From: Metellina segmentata
Taxonomy: Eukaryota; Arthropoda; Arachnida; Araneae; Tetragnathidae
Reading direction: 5' to 3'
NCBI GenBank assembly: GCA_947359465.1
Contig: OX375879.1
Location: 96,334,396-96,398,395, forward strand
Length of the DNA stretch: 64,000 nt
A program made the position numbers and the translations under genes. Below the pieces are notes generated by a model. It searched no databases, was not told the origin of the DNA, and saw only the letters and a program-made list of their open reading frames with translations. Positions 10,968 to 21,185 of the stretch are shown piece by piece (position 1 is the first letter of the stretch; each line of letters begins with the position of its first letter).

Positions 10968-12246
10968 CAACCCCAGGTTCACTAATTATTAAATTTTAGA
11001 AGACAGAAACTAAGGTCGCAAGTGGTTAGTACAAATGTGGTTAGCGTCATGATAAACAAAAGGCCAAAAGTTCATTAACTATTAAAATCTGAATTAACTG
11101 CAATAAACCAGGACTTAGGAACTATTTGAGTACAAGACACATTGAAAAGGCGAAGTCATTAACAATAAAAAACATTAATTTATTTAAACCATTAATTAAT
11201 TATAACGGATACATATAGTTTTAAACTAAAGTACGCGTACACAGTTAAAATACATTCTTTTAAAGAGAGTGAGAGAGAGATATATGTGAGGGTGTATTCA
11301 CACGCTCTAAGATCGACTTACTTGTTAAGGCGACCATAGTCGAAAACTCGACCTGCACTGCTCCAAATCTTGTTCAAAATCTAATCTCCATTCCCAAAAT
11401 CTCGCAAACTCTATATCAGAACAAGTCTCCAATCCTGGGAGATGACCGCCTACCTGAAAACCCTCGGCCAATCCGTCCTTATTTTTTGACTTAACTTTGA
11501 TTATTTTATTTTTTCTGGCTTCGCTCAGTGGCTAGTCAGTCCCCTCTTAAAATACTCTCATTGGTTCTGAATTCTCTTTCAAGATTTCCCTTTTTAGATT
11601 CCGCTCAACGCCCCCTCATAATTTTGGTTAGAAGCCCTATTATTATTTAACGTCAAGTTCCACTAAGCTTCAGTATCGGCATCCTGTGCATCTGGCTTTC
11701 ACAAGCACCTAAATTCTTAAAACTTGACAACCCCTTTTTATATTCACCTTTGTATTTCTAAAGCTTTCTGAAAGTTTCCTTTTGGGTTGGAATCTTGCGT
11801 ATTTCTATTCCTTTTCGGCGCTTCATGAAAGGGCAGCCACTCCTTATTCGGTACAATCGGCGGATCTGTTTACTACATTCCTGCTTCGACGTTTTCTTTT
11901 TTTTCCCCTCTCTTGCGAGAAAGGTGAACGACTCTGTAGTTACTTTGTGATTTCTTAAAATTGCTGTTTAGGAATATGATGAGATTACATTCCCTCATCA
12001 TCTTTTACCACCTCCAGAGAACGAGAAAAAAAAATTTTAAACCGTCTCATATTTCCATTCACATTTTCTCCCTCTCTCTCTCTCTCTCTCTTCTCTCTAT
12101 TCCAGTACTTGGAAAAGTTATTAAATTGACTGTACACATACAAAACAAAAAAAATACCATGTTGAACCATATCAGTTGCAAATTTCATTACTTAAAAGAA
12201 AATATACATATGTTACCTTTCAAGTGATTACACAAATACATGAACG
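10968..12246 (-). other. Non-coding region 3' of env; possible 3' LTR not proven
   Basis: In element orientation (minus) this should hold the polypurine tract and 3' LTR. There are two purine tracts: the complement of 12065-12100 (AG-rich, followed by TGTGAATGG) and the complement of 11888-11912 (AGAGGGGAAAAAAAAGAAAA). The 5' partner LTR is missing upstream of pol, so the boundaries cannot be verified. A microsatellite-like AGAG run occurs at about 11263-11280. Confidence 0.35.
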
Positions 12247-12298
12247 AAAAACCATGTTTAAACCCTATACGTTAGAAAGCTAAAAAATTAACATTGAA
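12247..12298 (+). repeat. 52-bp inverted repeat, distal arm
   Basis: This is a perfect reverse complement of 15535-15586; the core is CCCTATACGTTAGAAAGC. The pair flanks the env reading frame on both sides. It is not part of any coding frame. Confidence 0.9.
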
Positions 12299-12391
12299 AA
12301 AAAAAATTAAATTCAAACATACAAAAAAAAAGAACATAAAATGCATTGCTACCAAAAATTTTAAATGTGCAATGGTAAAAAAAAATATAAG

Positions 12392-15037
12392 TCATTTCCT
12401 TACACAGCAAGAAATACATGTAGAGATAATTGTGATGCCCAAACAAACGCATAATAATGTGGCACCAATAAATTTAAACAGGAAAAAGGCATTTCCTAAA
12501 GCTGGAATCGATATCCAATCCGACCATAAGGTAGAAGAGTCTAGAGACGGCATATGAGTGTAATTAGTGTTCAAATTTAAAAGTTCAATGGAAGGTTCGT
12601 CCAGACATGCTTCGAACACTTGACATTGCACTAGGGTATTGGCCCTGAGACACAATTTATCTCTGAAACATTTCTTGTCTGCAAGAAATTTTATTGTCAC
12701 CAGTCTTTCTTCCGTTGAAACACTCACTGCCTTAGTATGGACTAATATGTCCTGAAATTCCACGGTTACAAGACCAGACTGACAGGTTGACAGGATGGGG
12801 AAGGTCATCCGTGCTAAGATTCCGCACGAATAACATCCCCCTATTTCCATTTCTGTCTTTATGAATTTAGGGCAAACTGTACGCGTTTCCACTATAATTT
12901 TATAGTTCGAAAAATGTAACTGCACCTTAATAGGTGAGGTTGAAATTAAATTGGAAGTTAGTCTTCCATCCTGAATTTGCATTAGATGCAAGTCTCTAGT
13001 GATTGGCAGAGCGTGTTCCTGGGAGGTTCTCATTCTAGTGACAGGGTCTGGAGCCGTCTGGCACCTTAACGTGGTCTCGAAAAAATCGCAAACAGTCATT
13101 AACTGGTCAAAAATGAAGGATTTTGTGTAGGACCCATTCGCCTGTATCACCCCTACTTCTCCTAGTTTCGGGACGTTCTTTTGGGACGTAGAGATGAGAT
13201 ATGCCTCACCAGGGTTCCCAACTCGCTGTACAAAGGATTCAGATAAATGTATTGGCGGTTGGCTAAAGGCCCCTAAAATTTTGATTTGAACTCCCGATGG
13301 TGTAACCGTTTGGTCCTTTAGTGTGACATGTGTAACCGTGTGGTTATCAACATGTTCAAGGGAGAGGTGATACGAGCAAGTGTGTCCTGTTATTTTCGAG
13401 ACCTCGAATGATTCCACCAGCTCCGGAACGTACCACACTCTATAAAAATTGCAGGAGCTGCGTGTGTAAAGAAAACATCCACTTCCAAGCGAACCGGGGC
13501 TGCAACTGCTGCGGCCACTGTATTGACGGCTTGCTTCGGTCTCCGCTTCAAATCGTAAACCGTCTGTGCCTAAGACCGGCATCTTGCAGTGTTCTCCCCT
13601 ACCACACCAATAATTTTGAAAGCAGCTTACTTGGCTTAAGTAATGAGGTGTGACGGGGAAGGTGAAGTACTCTCGCTTTGTGTGAAAGTCACATGTGACT
13701 CCAGTCAATTTGAGTTTCAATGAAACCATGTGAGTCTTTTTAGCGTCCTGTAGTATAAGGCAGGTTTGGTGCTGCAAGCCCGACATGGTTAATTCAGCCG
13801 TCGTCGTTAGCTTGCAAGTCTTATACTCGGGACTGCTTGTTTGACAATGCTTTAATTCCGAAGTAAGAATAGAGTGATCCGAGCAGTCCGCTTGAACAGA
13901 AGGCACAATGATGATGCAGGAGCATAGTGCCAATACCAGGAGTCTGGCATTGATATCGGCATTTGCTCCATCTTCCAAGAATTCGTTGACATTGCGAGCA
14001 CTTGACCGGATTTTTGCACCAAGAAGAACACCAAGAACCATGAACAAGCGAAGGACATTTTTTATAATTCGGCAGATGAGAATGATGAAGAAGTATGTGG
14101 CCCGAATAATCGCTATAAGTAAAAGCACGATTGCTTTTACGAAAATTAGGGTAACCATGATAATAGCCAGTAGTAGGCTGTAGGCTACCCATCTCACATG
14201 CGAAGGCCAGCATCTTACTGTCCTGAGTCCTTCATAGCAGAGAATGCACTGGGTTAATTGGCACACGCTTTTCCCTGCTATTTGTATGACTCCAGAGACT
14301 GCGAAACCCTTGGAGTTGATGAAAATAACGGTGAGTTCAGTTTTGTAGGCGAGTAATTCAAATGGGAGAGTCACTTGTAAGGGCGTTTGAACGGTTAGCA
14401 AATGTTCGTAATCCTCAGTTCGTAGAATTACTTTGCCTGGCTCAGGAAGGTGTAAAATGGGATCCACAAATTGGATTGTGAGATTATGTGATGAAAATAC
14501 GGCCTCCTCATGCTCTAATAGTCGTCTTTGCAGTTGTGATTTTCGAATGTGAAACAAACAGATTTCGAATGTCAGTTGAGGCGGGTTCCTCAAGGTCTGT
14601 GTATCGGTGAGATGTATTATGCTGGCTTCTTCGTGAGTTAACCCACACTGGCATCTGGTTGGGTTTGATGAGCACGGGAATAGGTTGCAGAATTCGGAGT
14701 CACCCATGCACATAGCGCTTCTGCAATCGCATTCCTTCTCTTCTGATACATTGCATCGGAAAAACGATCCACGACCAATTTTGTCCTTTTCTGCTTGAAC
14801 CATAAAACGTTCAGGACGAATCAACTGATAGTCCTCAGTTAAGAGGTACGTCGTTTGTCCCTTAACACACTGAGAGCAGTCCGTAACTATGCACGCTTCT
14901 GGCGGGATTGTCACCTTATGGAGTACGTGACGGGGGGCATTTTTGCACTGGTACCTTCCAGTTGTGAAGTTGCAGATTTTAACTGATTTGGTTGGCATCA
15001 CTTCTACAACCAACAGAACCAAGACTGAAATAAGCAA
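12392..15037 (-). CDS. env: Phlebovirus-type Gn/Gc envelope glycoprotein of an endogenous retroelement
   Basis: This is an uninterrupted frame of about 880 codons. The architecture matches a phenuivirus glycoprotein precursor: hydrophobic leader (residues 2-13); Cys-rich ectodomain with CDC, CQC and similar clusters (about 20-280); a membrane-spanning cluster (about 283-342); an internal signal-like segment ending PSVQA before DCSD (about 365-384); a second Cys-rich ectodomain (384-845); a C-terminal TM (about 849-875) and a short Cys-rich tail. Around 472-530, C472, W477-C478, C484, C512, C521 and C529 with Gly-rich spacing look like the fusion-loop region of a class II Gc protein. I see no stops or frameshifts. 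The frame opens at a non-ATG codon and the first ATG is codon 14. A strong acceptor (CTTGCTTATTTCAG, ending 15025) lies at the start, so translation probably needs splicing to an upstream leader. It lies 3' of pol on the same strand, where env sits in gypsy-type retroviruses. Membrane fusion is inferred from architecture only. Confidence 0.85.
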   Translation of the reverse strand: MLISVLVLLVVEVMPTKSVKICNFTTGRYQCKNAPRHVLHKVTIPPEACIVTDCSQCVKGQTTYLLTEDYQLIRPERFMVQAEKDKIGRGSFFRCNVSEEKECDCRSAMCMGDSEFCNLFPCSSNPTRCQCGLTHEEASIIHLTDTQTLRNPPQLTFEICLFHIRKSQLQRRLLEHEEAVFSSHNLTIQFVDPILHLPEPGKVILRTEDYEHLLTVQTPLQVTLPFELLAYKTELTVIFINSKGFAVSGVIQIAGKSVCQLTQCILCYEGLRTVRCWPSHVRWVAYSLLLAIIMVTLIFVKAIVLLLIAIIRATYFFIILICRIIKNVLRLFMVLGVLLGAKIRSSARNVNEFLEDGANADINARLLVLALCSCIIIVPSVQADCSDHSILTSELKHCQTSSPEYKTCKLTTTAELTMSGLQHQTCLILQDAKKTHMVSLKLKLTGVTCDFHTKREYFTFPVTPHYLSQVSCFQNYWCGRGEHCKMPVLGTDGLRFEAETEASRQYSGRSSCSPGSLGSGCFLYTRSSCNFYRVWYVPELVESFEVSKITGHTCSYHLSLEHVDNHTVTHVTLKDQTVTPSGVQIKILGAFSQPPIHLSESFVQRVGNPGEAYLISTSQKNVPKLGEVGVIQANGSYTKSFIFDQLMTVCDFFETTLRCQTAPDPVTRMRTSQEHALPITRDLHLMQIQDGRLTSNLISTSPIKVQLHFSNYKIIVETRTVCPKFIKTEMEIGGCYSCGILARMTFPILSTCQSGLVTVEFQDILVHTKAVSVSTEERLVTIKFLADKKCFRDKLCLRANTLVQCQVFEACLDEPSIELLNLNTNYTHMPSLDSSTLWSDWISIPALGNAFFLFKFIGATLLCVCLGITIISTCISCCVRK

Positions 15038-15534
15038 GTCGACATAAGCATAGAATACACTCTACCATCTCTCTCAATCTCTCTTGTTCAATATATATAT
15101 TTCAATTAAAAATGCTTCTTTAGGAAATAATTGTTTTTGTATACAGATAAAAATTTTATTACGTACAGATATATTTGTGATCTCCAGATAATATAGTGTT
15201 TAAGCCATAAAATGATCATGAATCGTAACTTAACACTAATTAAACCAACACAAAAAAAAACTAAATATATATAAATAAGAGAATATTAATTTACACATGT
15301 AATGATTGACACTAAATTTTTTTCCAATTCATATTAAGTAATCTAACGCGACTAATATACGATGTGATACATATTAACTAAAATTTTAATTAAACACACG
15401 TCATAGTTAATATATTGTTAAACAAGTTCAACTATAACAAAATCAAGCCAGATTATACGTAGCTTATTTTTATTTATTTTTAATTCGTTTTTAAAGTTCC
15501 AGTCGTAATCAACTTAAATTATCGCCCGCAATTA

Positions 15535-15586
15535 TTCAATGTTAATTTTTTAGCTTTCTAACGTATAGGGTTTAAACATGGTTTTT
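15535..15586 (-). repeat. 52-bp inverted repeat, proximal arm
   Basis: The partner of 12247-12298. It lies in the pol-env spacer, 32 bp beyond the pol stop in element orientation. The rest of the spacer (15038-15534) is very A+T-rich, with no frame or recognisable signal apart from the env splice acceptor. Confidence 0.9.
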
Positions 15587-15617
15587 TTTCAAGCTTATTA
15601 ATATTCAAATTTTATAT

Positions 15618-18600
15618 TTATTGTAAAGAGTTTGCTAACTTGTCTAAAAATTCAAGTACTCGTGATGGTTCGTTCGGATCTGAAGGTGCAGTTGCATTAA
15701 GAGCCCAAGTTAAGAGATCGTTTGGAGAATACCCTACATTTTGGTGCGAATTTTCATTTTCTGTAATTAGCTCAGGTTGACCGGCTGTATTTACCTCAAT
15801 CTCATCTTCTACTGGTAAGTTTTCGCTATTTTCCAACTCAATCTCACCCTGATTTGCGCTATTCTGGGTACTACGTAGTCCGATTCCCTCAGAGTTTGAT
15901 TGCACACTTACATGTCTCTTATTGTGAGATCTTAAGTTAAAATCGCGTGACTCAGTTGGTTGTTTATTTTGCGACTCTGGTAAATTAAACGGTGCATTAA
16001 TTTCTTGTTCTGTATCATAAATTTGGGTATCATTACTTGAAGATTGGGAATTATCTGTAGTGTTAGTTGTTATTTGTTGATTAGTTTTTTGTTGCTTATT
16101 TAAAGACACCCATTGTGCCAAGGGCATATTTTCCTCGGTTTCCTCATTTAATTGGGAAAGGTCACCATAACCATTTAAGTCATAACCTGGGGTCCCATCA
16201 CTAGAGGGTTGTGAATCCTCTGTATCTGTATGTAGACCAGATTTATGAGTTTGTCGGGTAACCTTAGGGATTGAGTATGATTCAATCCAGATAGGAAACG
16301 GAGTGATGTCTTCCTCATCAAAATGCGCATGGGGCAAAGATTTTGGAATGGTTTGGGTAGGTTCGATATCCTTTTGCTCCGTTAACTCCAAATGCTGCCT
16401 TCTCTCAGGATACGGAATTAATCTCGACGCGTGCACCTTCATTGTTTTCTCTCTGTTATTTCTTGTGTCTTTAATTGTGTAATTCACGGCATTATGTATT
16501 TCAATTATCCTATATGGGCCATGAAAATTGCGCTTCTTCGGAATTGAAGCGTTCCTATCCATTTCTGGTGCTAGTAAAAACACTAATTGTCCGATATGGA
16601 ATTTCCGGTCCTTAGCAAATTTATGTTGATAAGATTCCATAGTTTCAGTAGCTTTGACTAAGTGTTTATTAATTATTTCAATTGCTGTCTGATATTGTTT
16701 TGTTCTATTTTGGATGTATGTTGGATAAGAGTGTGTGTTTTGTTGTTGAATTTCCTGACGACTGGGGGTAAGTGGCAAAGTTATATCATATCCGTGGACT
16801 AAATAACTTGGGGTATCACCAATCGCTGAATGAATGGTTGTATTATAACAAAGAGAATAGAAAGGCAAAACATCGTCCCACTGTTTTGTATTCCTTGCCA
16901 AAATAGAAATAGAAGTTTTTAAGGATCTGTGAGTTACTTCGTTGACTCCATTAGTTTGCGGGTGATATGCTGTGGTATAAATTTTCTCAGTTCCCAATCG
17001 TTTCGCTACAGTTTTAAAAAGTTCCGAAGTGAAATTTCTCCCTAAGTCACTAAGTAAAATGTTGGGTGTACCCATAAGGCAGACGTAATCATACAATTTA
17101 TCCGCGGTTGTCTCCGCTGTCATATTTGCCGTAGCATATATACGCATAAATTTTGTAAAATGGTCTATAAAGACCAAGATGTATGAATTTCCTTTAGCAG
17201 TAGTGGGTAATTTACCAATGTAATCCAGGGAGACTAATTCTCCGGGACGACTTGGAATGTGGTTTCTCTGCAAAGGCAATGGGGGTAACCTATTTGGATT
17301 GCGATAGCCTATGCAATCCATGCAACTTTGTATATAATTTTTGACATCACTATACATGTTTTCCCAATAATAATTTATTCTAATGTTATCGTACGTTTTT
17401 GCTAAACCAAAATGTGCCGCATGTCCTAATTTGATAATGATTGGTTTTAATTTTTCTGGGATTACTATCTGTTCTACAAAATTTGGACCTACTGATCGTT
17501 TTACGTGAGTTGCATGCATTAAAATATCGTTTTGTAGGAAGTAGTTTTGTTCCGTTGGTGATAGGTCTGCGGTTTTGGATTTTAGTTTGTTGATTAATTT
17601 CATTAGATAAGTATCTTGTTTTTGAGCATCTGCTATTTCAGGGACTGTGGGTAATTGTTGTACTATTGCGTTAATTTGATGAAAGTCTCTACTAAAAGTG
17701 TCCGCTACATAGTTTTCTGACCCTGGAATATGCTCAAAATCATATTCGTACTCTTGCAAATATAAAATCCATCGCGATACCCGATCTGCAGGATTTTCGA
17801 GTTTCCTAATTGATTGGATTGCCTTATTATCACACCTTATAGTAAATCTCTTTCCATATAAGTAGTTTTTATACGCTTTAATAGAATCTATTATGGCTAA
17901 AAATTCTTTTTGATGAATAGGATAATTTCTTTCTGCTTGTGAAAGTTTACGCGAATAGTATGAAATTGGGCGGATTATTCCAAAATCATCCATTTGACCA
18001 AGATAAGCTGATATCGTGTGTGTGCTTGCGTCGGTAGTTAGTATAAATCGTTTTCCATGATCTGGGTGAATTAAAACAGGAGGTTCTGATAGTTTTGTCT
18101 TTAAGGTTTCGAAAGCTATCTCTGCTTCCGGCGTCCATTTAAAGTGTTGCCGTTTCTTAGTAAGGTCAGTTAAGGGTAAACTAATTTGTGAATAATTCTG
18201 TATATATTTCCTGTAGTAGGAACACAGTCCAAGGAACCGTCTTGTTTGGCGTTGAGTTCTTGGTTTTGTAAAATCCTGAATTTTCCTTATGTTTCCCTCA
18301 ATGGGTTGAGTACCGTTTTTATTTACTTTATGACCCAAGAAAGTAACCGAAGATACAAAAAATGTGCACTTTTTGGGATTAACCGTGAGTCCAAAAAGCC
18401 GAATTCTTTCAAAAAGTTTTCTAAGCTTAAACAACATTGAATCCACGTTAGAAGAGGATATAGCAAAATCATCAATATAGTTACTGATTTTTAAATCTTT
18501 TATTGGAGAAAGTAATTTGTCAGTCAATGCTTGTAAGACTTGGGGGGCAAATGAGAGACCTTGTGACATTGATTTATACTCAAACGATCCGTATATGGTA

Positions 18601-19472
18601 TTAAACGCAGTGATATCTCTATCTTTAGGTTTTAGTTTTACCTGGAAAAAGGAGGATTGTAAATCAATCGTAGAATAATATTCAGAATCTTTTAGATTAT
18701 CTAATAAGTCGTAAATTAACGGCAAGGGGTGTCTATTAAACTTAATCAATTTGTTACTCTCCCTGTAATCAGAAACAATACGCCAGTTTACCTTGTTATC
18801 ATCCGTTGGTTTTTTCTTAACTAGAATTACTGGGTGACTAATGTGAGTATTTGTTCTTTGTATAATATCTGCGCGTAATAATGAATCAATTTGGGATTTT
18901 AATTCGTCTCTTAAAGCAATTGGAACAGGGTAATGTTTTGAAGTTTGTAATTTAGACCTATCAACACTTATCTCGGGGGTTATCTGATCGGTTTGACCAA
19001 TGGTTTCCAAATTACTGCTAAAAATATCAGAAAATTCCCTTAATAACAAAATTAGTTTCCGTTTAACGTGTGGATGCAAATGATCCAGTTTAAATTCGTT
19101 AATATCAAATTGTTGCCGTCTCAAATTCTTAACATCTTCCATATTCCTACCATCTGAAATTGTTTCGACGGTGGCTAATTTTGTAAGTTTATTTAATACA
19201 AATCGGTCTCTTGTTACGTTTGAGATTGTAACCTGGATTGTTTTGTTTTTAGACACAATCGCAGTATTTTCTTTAATTGCTATGTCAGTTAAATGGGGTA
19301 ACTTAGAAATTTTAATTTCAGCACCCATTTTTGCTGGTGCATCTATTGATAGTGTGTATACCTTTTCCTCGTTTGGATTTAATATGCATTTGTTTGTTAA
19401 TTTTACGAAATCAAATGTTATATTAATATCATTATTTGAACTAACCACTATCTCCAGGTAAGGGAGAAACAA
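15618..19472 (-). CDS. pol: Ty3/gypsy-type Pol polyprotein (RT-RNase H-integrase)
   Basis: A single frame of 1284 codons, open on the 5' side to about 19521; the annotated first codon is TTG. Order: linker (1-180); reverse transcriptase with the first catalytic Asp in YYSTIDLQSSFFQVKL (D270) and YIDD (332-335); RNase H with TTDAS (D481), HQKEF (E523), RCDNK (D548) and VADTFSR (D591); integrase zinc finger H684-H687-C717-C720; DDE core D750, D809, E845 (LDYIGK, SDLGRNF, HPQTNGVNE); a GPYRI motif; and a Gln/Asn/Glu-rich tail. All catalytic residues are present. The RT B-motif reads QGLSFAPQ where most gypsy elements have a GLxNAP-type sequence. Protease and gag are missing: similarity to anything upstream stops near 19488. 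The element is 5'-truncated, antisense within the zinc-finger gene intron, and followed by env. Ty3/gypsy assignment rests on domain order and motifs. Confidence 0.93.
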   Translation of the reverse strand: MFLPYLEIVVSSNNDINITFDFVKLTNKCILNPNEEKVYTLSIDAPAKMGAEIKISKLPHLTDIAIKENTAIVSKNKTIQVTISNVTRDRFVLNKLTKLATVETISDGRNMEDVKNLRRQQFDINEFKLDHLHPHVKRKLILLLREFSDIFSSNLETIGQTDQITPEISVDRSKLQTSKHYPVPIALRDELKSQIDSLLRADIIQRTNTHISHPVILVKKKPTDDNKVNWRIVSDYRESNKLIKFNRHPLPLIYDLLDNLKDSEYYSTIDLQSSFFQVKLKPKDRDITAFNTIYGSFEYKSMSQGLSFAPQVLQALTDKLLSPIKDLKISNYIDDFAISSSNVDSMLFKLRKLFERIRLFGLTVNPKKCTFFVSSVTFLGHKVNKNGTQPIEGNIRKIQDFTKPRTQRQTRRFLGLCSYYRKYIQNYSQISLPLTDLTKKRQHFKWTPEAEIAFETLKTKLSEPPVLIHPDHGKRFILTTDASTHTISAYLGQMDDFGIIRPISYYSRKLSQAERNYPIHQKEFLAIIDSIKAYKNYLYGKRFTIRCDNKAIQSIRKLENPADRVSRWILYLQEYEYDFEHIPGSENYVADTFSRDFHQINAIVQQLPTVPEIADAQKQDTYLMKLINKLKSKTADLSPTEQNYFLQNDILMHATHVKRSVGPNFVEQIVIPEKLKPIIIKLGHAAHFGLAKTYDNIRINYYWENMYSDVKNYIQSCMDCIGYRNPNRLPPLPLQRNHIPSRPGELVSLDYIGKLPTTAKGNSYILVFIDHFTKFMRIYATANMTAETTADKLYDYVCLMGTPNILLSDLGRNFTSELFKTVAKRLGTEKIYTTAYHPQTNGVNEVTHRSLKTSISILARNTKQWDDVLPFYSLCYNTTIHSAIGDTPSYLVHGYDITLPLTPSRQEIQQQNTHSYPTYIQNRTKQYQTAIEIINKHLVKATETMESYQHKFAKDRKFHIGQLVFLLAPEMDRNASIPKKRNFHGPYRIIEIHNAVNYTIKDTRNNREKTMKVHASRLIPYPERRQHLELTEQKDIEPTQTIPKSLPHAHFDEEDITPFPIWIESYSIPKVTRQTHKSGLHTDTEDSQPSSDGTPGYDLNGYGDLSQLNEETEENMPLAQWVSLNKQQKTNQQITTNTTDNSQSSSNDTQIYDTEQEINAPFNLPESQNKQPTESRDFNLRSHNKRHVSVQSNSEGIGLRSTQNSANQGEIELENSENLPVEDEIEVNTAGQPELITENENSHQNVGYSPNDLLTWALNATAPSDPNEPSRVLEFLDKLANSLQ

Positions 19473-19488
19473 AGCCCCCCAGCAATAT
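19421..19488 (-). repeat. 68-bp inverted repeat, pol-start arm
   Basis: The partner of 10900-10967. It spans the start of the pol frame, and its outer edge coincides with the point where retroelement sequence ends. It is therefore probably a rearrangement junction. Confidence 0.9.
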
Positions 19489-19539
19489 GAATTCTTTGGA
19501 AAATTCTTAAGAGAAAAAATTGATCAATGTTGATACATG

Positions 19540-20365
19540 TTTACATATTGTCTATGGAGGGTACAAGACAGCCCTGAAAAAAGCTGGATTGGACTTGTGT
19601 ACTTTTTTACGTTGCCTATATTTTATGCTCAAAGATTTTCCTTCTCGAAGAGCAGATTTTATGTTCCATTCTGGTTCAACTTTGTTCCCTCTAAAGTTAT
19701 GCTCAATAAGGTGGATAGAAAATTGTAGTTATTGAAAGAGCCATAAAAGTAAATCCATATGTTAAAAAGTATAGTGAAGCATTTAAATCAAAACCACCTG
19801 CTTCAAGTAATTTTCAAGTTGTACAAAGATTTTTGAAAGATGAACTTTTACTTACAAAACTGATGTTCTTACAATCAGTTAGTTGTCTTAGAAATATAAT
19901 CTTTTTTAAGAAAATTTCAGAGTAATTAACCACCTTTACCTTTTTTTGTATGCCGAATGTTATGCAATGATGTGGTGTGTTGCTAGTGGTTTCATATTAA
20001 AAGATGTTATGAAATCTATCAAAAATGTTAGTCAGCTCATTGCACTGGAGATAACAGAAAACAAAAATCAACTTGATGTTAGGGCAGTAAATGTTGGTAC
20101 TCTTGCAGCAATCTTGAAAAGGTGTAAAATAATCGTATTTGCTTTTTGATAGTAAGAAATTTCTACTTACATTATATTTAAAAATGCTAAACAAATTACC
20201 ATTACATAACCGTATTGTCAGAAGAGTGTTGTGATTGTTTCCTTCAATAGGTGCTAGGAAATGCCATTAAATTTAATTGTATCACATCGGCATTGGAACT
20301 CACTGCAAAAAATCTTATTACTTGCATCGAAGCAGACAGTATCAAAAAACATCTCTGTGATTTGT
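19540..20365 (+). pseudogene. Decayed transposon-type ORF (hAT-like)
   Basis: Successive plus-strand frames, broken by stops and shifts, give one protein-like text: TFLRCLYFMLKDFPSRRADFM..SGSTLFPL, then SIRWIENC, then VIERAIKVNPYVKKY, then VVQRFLKDELLLTKLMFLQSV, then FILKDVMKSIKNVSQL, then VRAVNVG, then SALELTAKN. I remember this kind of sequence from uncharacterised arthropod proteins of transposon origin, perhaps the C-terminal half of a hAT-type transposase. The exact family is not certain. No TIRs were seen. Confidence 0.55.
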
Positions 20366-20967
20366 AAAGGCAGGCTGTTGTATCATTCAGTTTTTGTGTG
20401 CGTGTGTGTGTGTCATTAGATGAGATCTGTAGTGACGTGTAGAACGGGTTTCGTTTTATTAAAATATTGAAAAAAGTGCATAGTTAATGTTGTGTGTGGT
20501 TTTTTTTTTATGTAGTAGTCTATACATATCCGTTACTTAGTGCAAGGTATTTAAATTTTATTGTATATGTTTAAATGTGAAATACATGCATAGCTTTGGA
20601 GATTTGGAAGCACTGAATCAAAGCTGGCGCTTTCAAGCTTATCAAGCACTGGAGTCAGTAAAAGGCCAACTATATGAAAGCGAATTTTTTTTTTAATATT
20701 AGGTTCATAAAGGATTATTTTAAAATGTTTCCAACTCTTAGAAAAATTTAAAAGTAAAGGTCATGAATTTTGTAAGTGCCAGATCATGAAAAAATCACGA
20801 AATTAAGTTTTCAAAATTTGGTAGACACCATGTTTTGCGATTTTCACCCTCTCAACGAGGTTTGCGACCCCATGTTCTATGGTAAGTTTTCATCCTCTTG
20901 ATGCCTTCTATCATCCCTCTTAAAGTGTCGGTCGAACTTTGTAACACCCTGTATAATTCAGCACAAG

Positions 20968-21185
20968 CCGACCAACCGGTCTAGTGGTTAAGGTGTAGGC
21001 CTCTGGATCGGAAGGTTCTTGGTTCGAATCCGGGGTCAGGGCATGGATGTAATTGTGCTGTCCTTAGTTAGGGTTAGTGATGGTCGCCTATTGGGTGCCC
21101 CTTTACAAATGACCATCGCTTCCTGGCCTTGCAGTGGCCTATAATTAACAATCGAGTGCCTGCCGTAATTAAAATAATAATAATA
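20968..21185 (+). mobile_element. tRNA-derived SINE
   Basis: The head has an A-box-like TCTAGTGGTTAAGGTGTAGG and a perfect B-box, GGTTCGAATCC (about 21020-21030). A body of about 120 bp and an (AAT)n tail near 21170-21185 follow. It resembles a tRNA at the head but lacks a clean acceptor stem, so it is a SINE and not a tRNA gene. Confidence 0.75.

Noticed and set aside
11888..12100. 3' LTR with polypurine tract for the pol-env element
   Set aside because: Purine tracts exist on the element strand, but without a second LTR copy or a TG...CA pair the LTR cannot be delimited.
12065..12100. CT/AG microsatellite as a regulatory GAGA array
   Set aside because: It is short and lies next to the retroelement 3' region; a polypurine tract is the simpler reading.
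13408..14213. Several 68-130-codon frames on both strands inside env
   Set aside because: They overlap the uninterrupted 880-codon env frame and show no domains.
20940..20960. Lone mariner end (AACACCCTGTATAA)
   Set aside because: No inverted partner or transposase remnant was found within several kb, so a boundary cannot be defined.
20975..21045. tRNA gene
   Set aside because: A and B boxes are present, but there is no complementary acceptor stem, and the tail and body identify a SINE.
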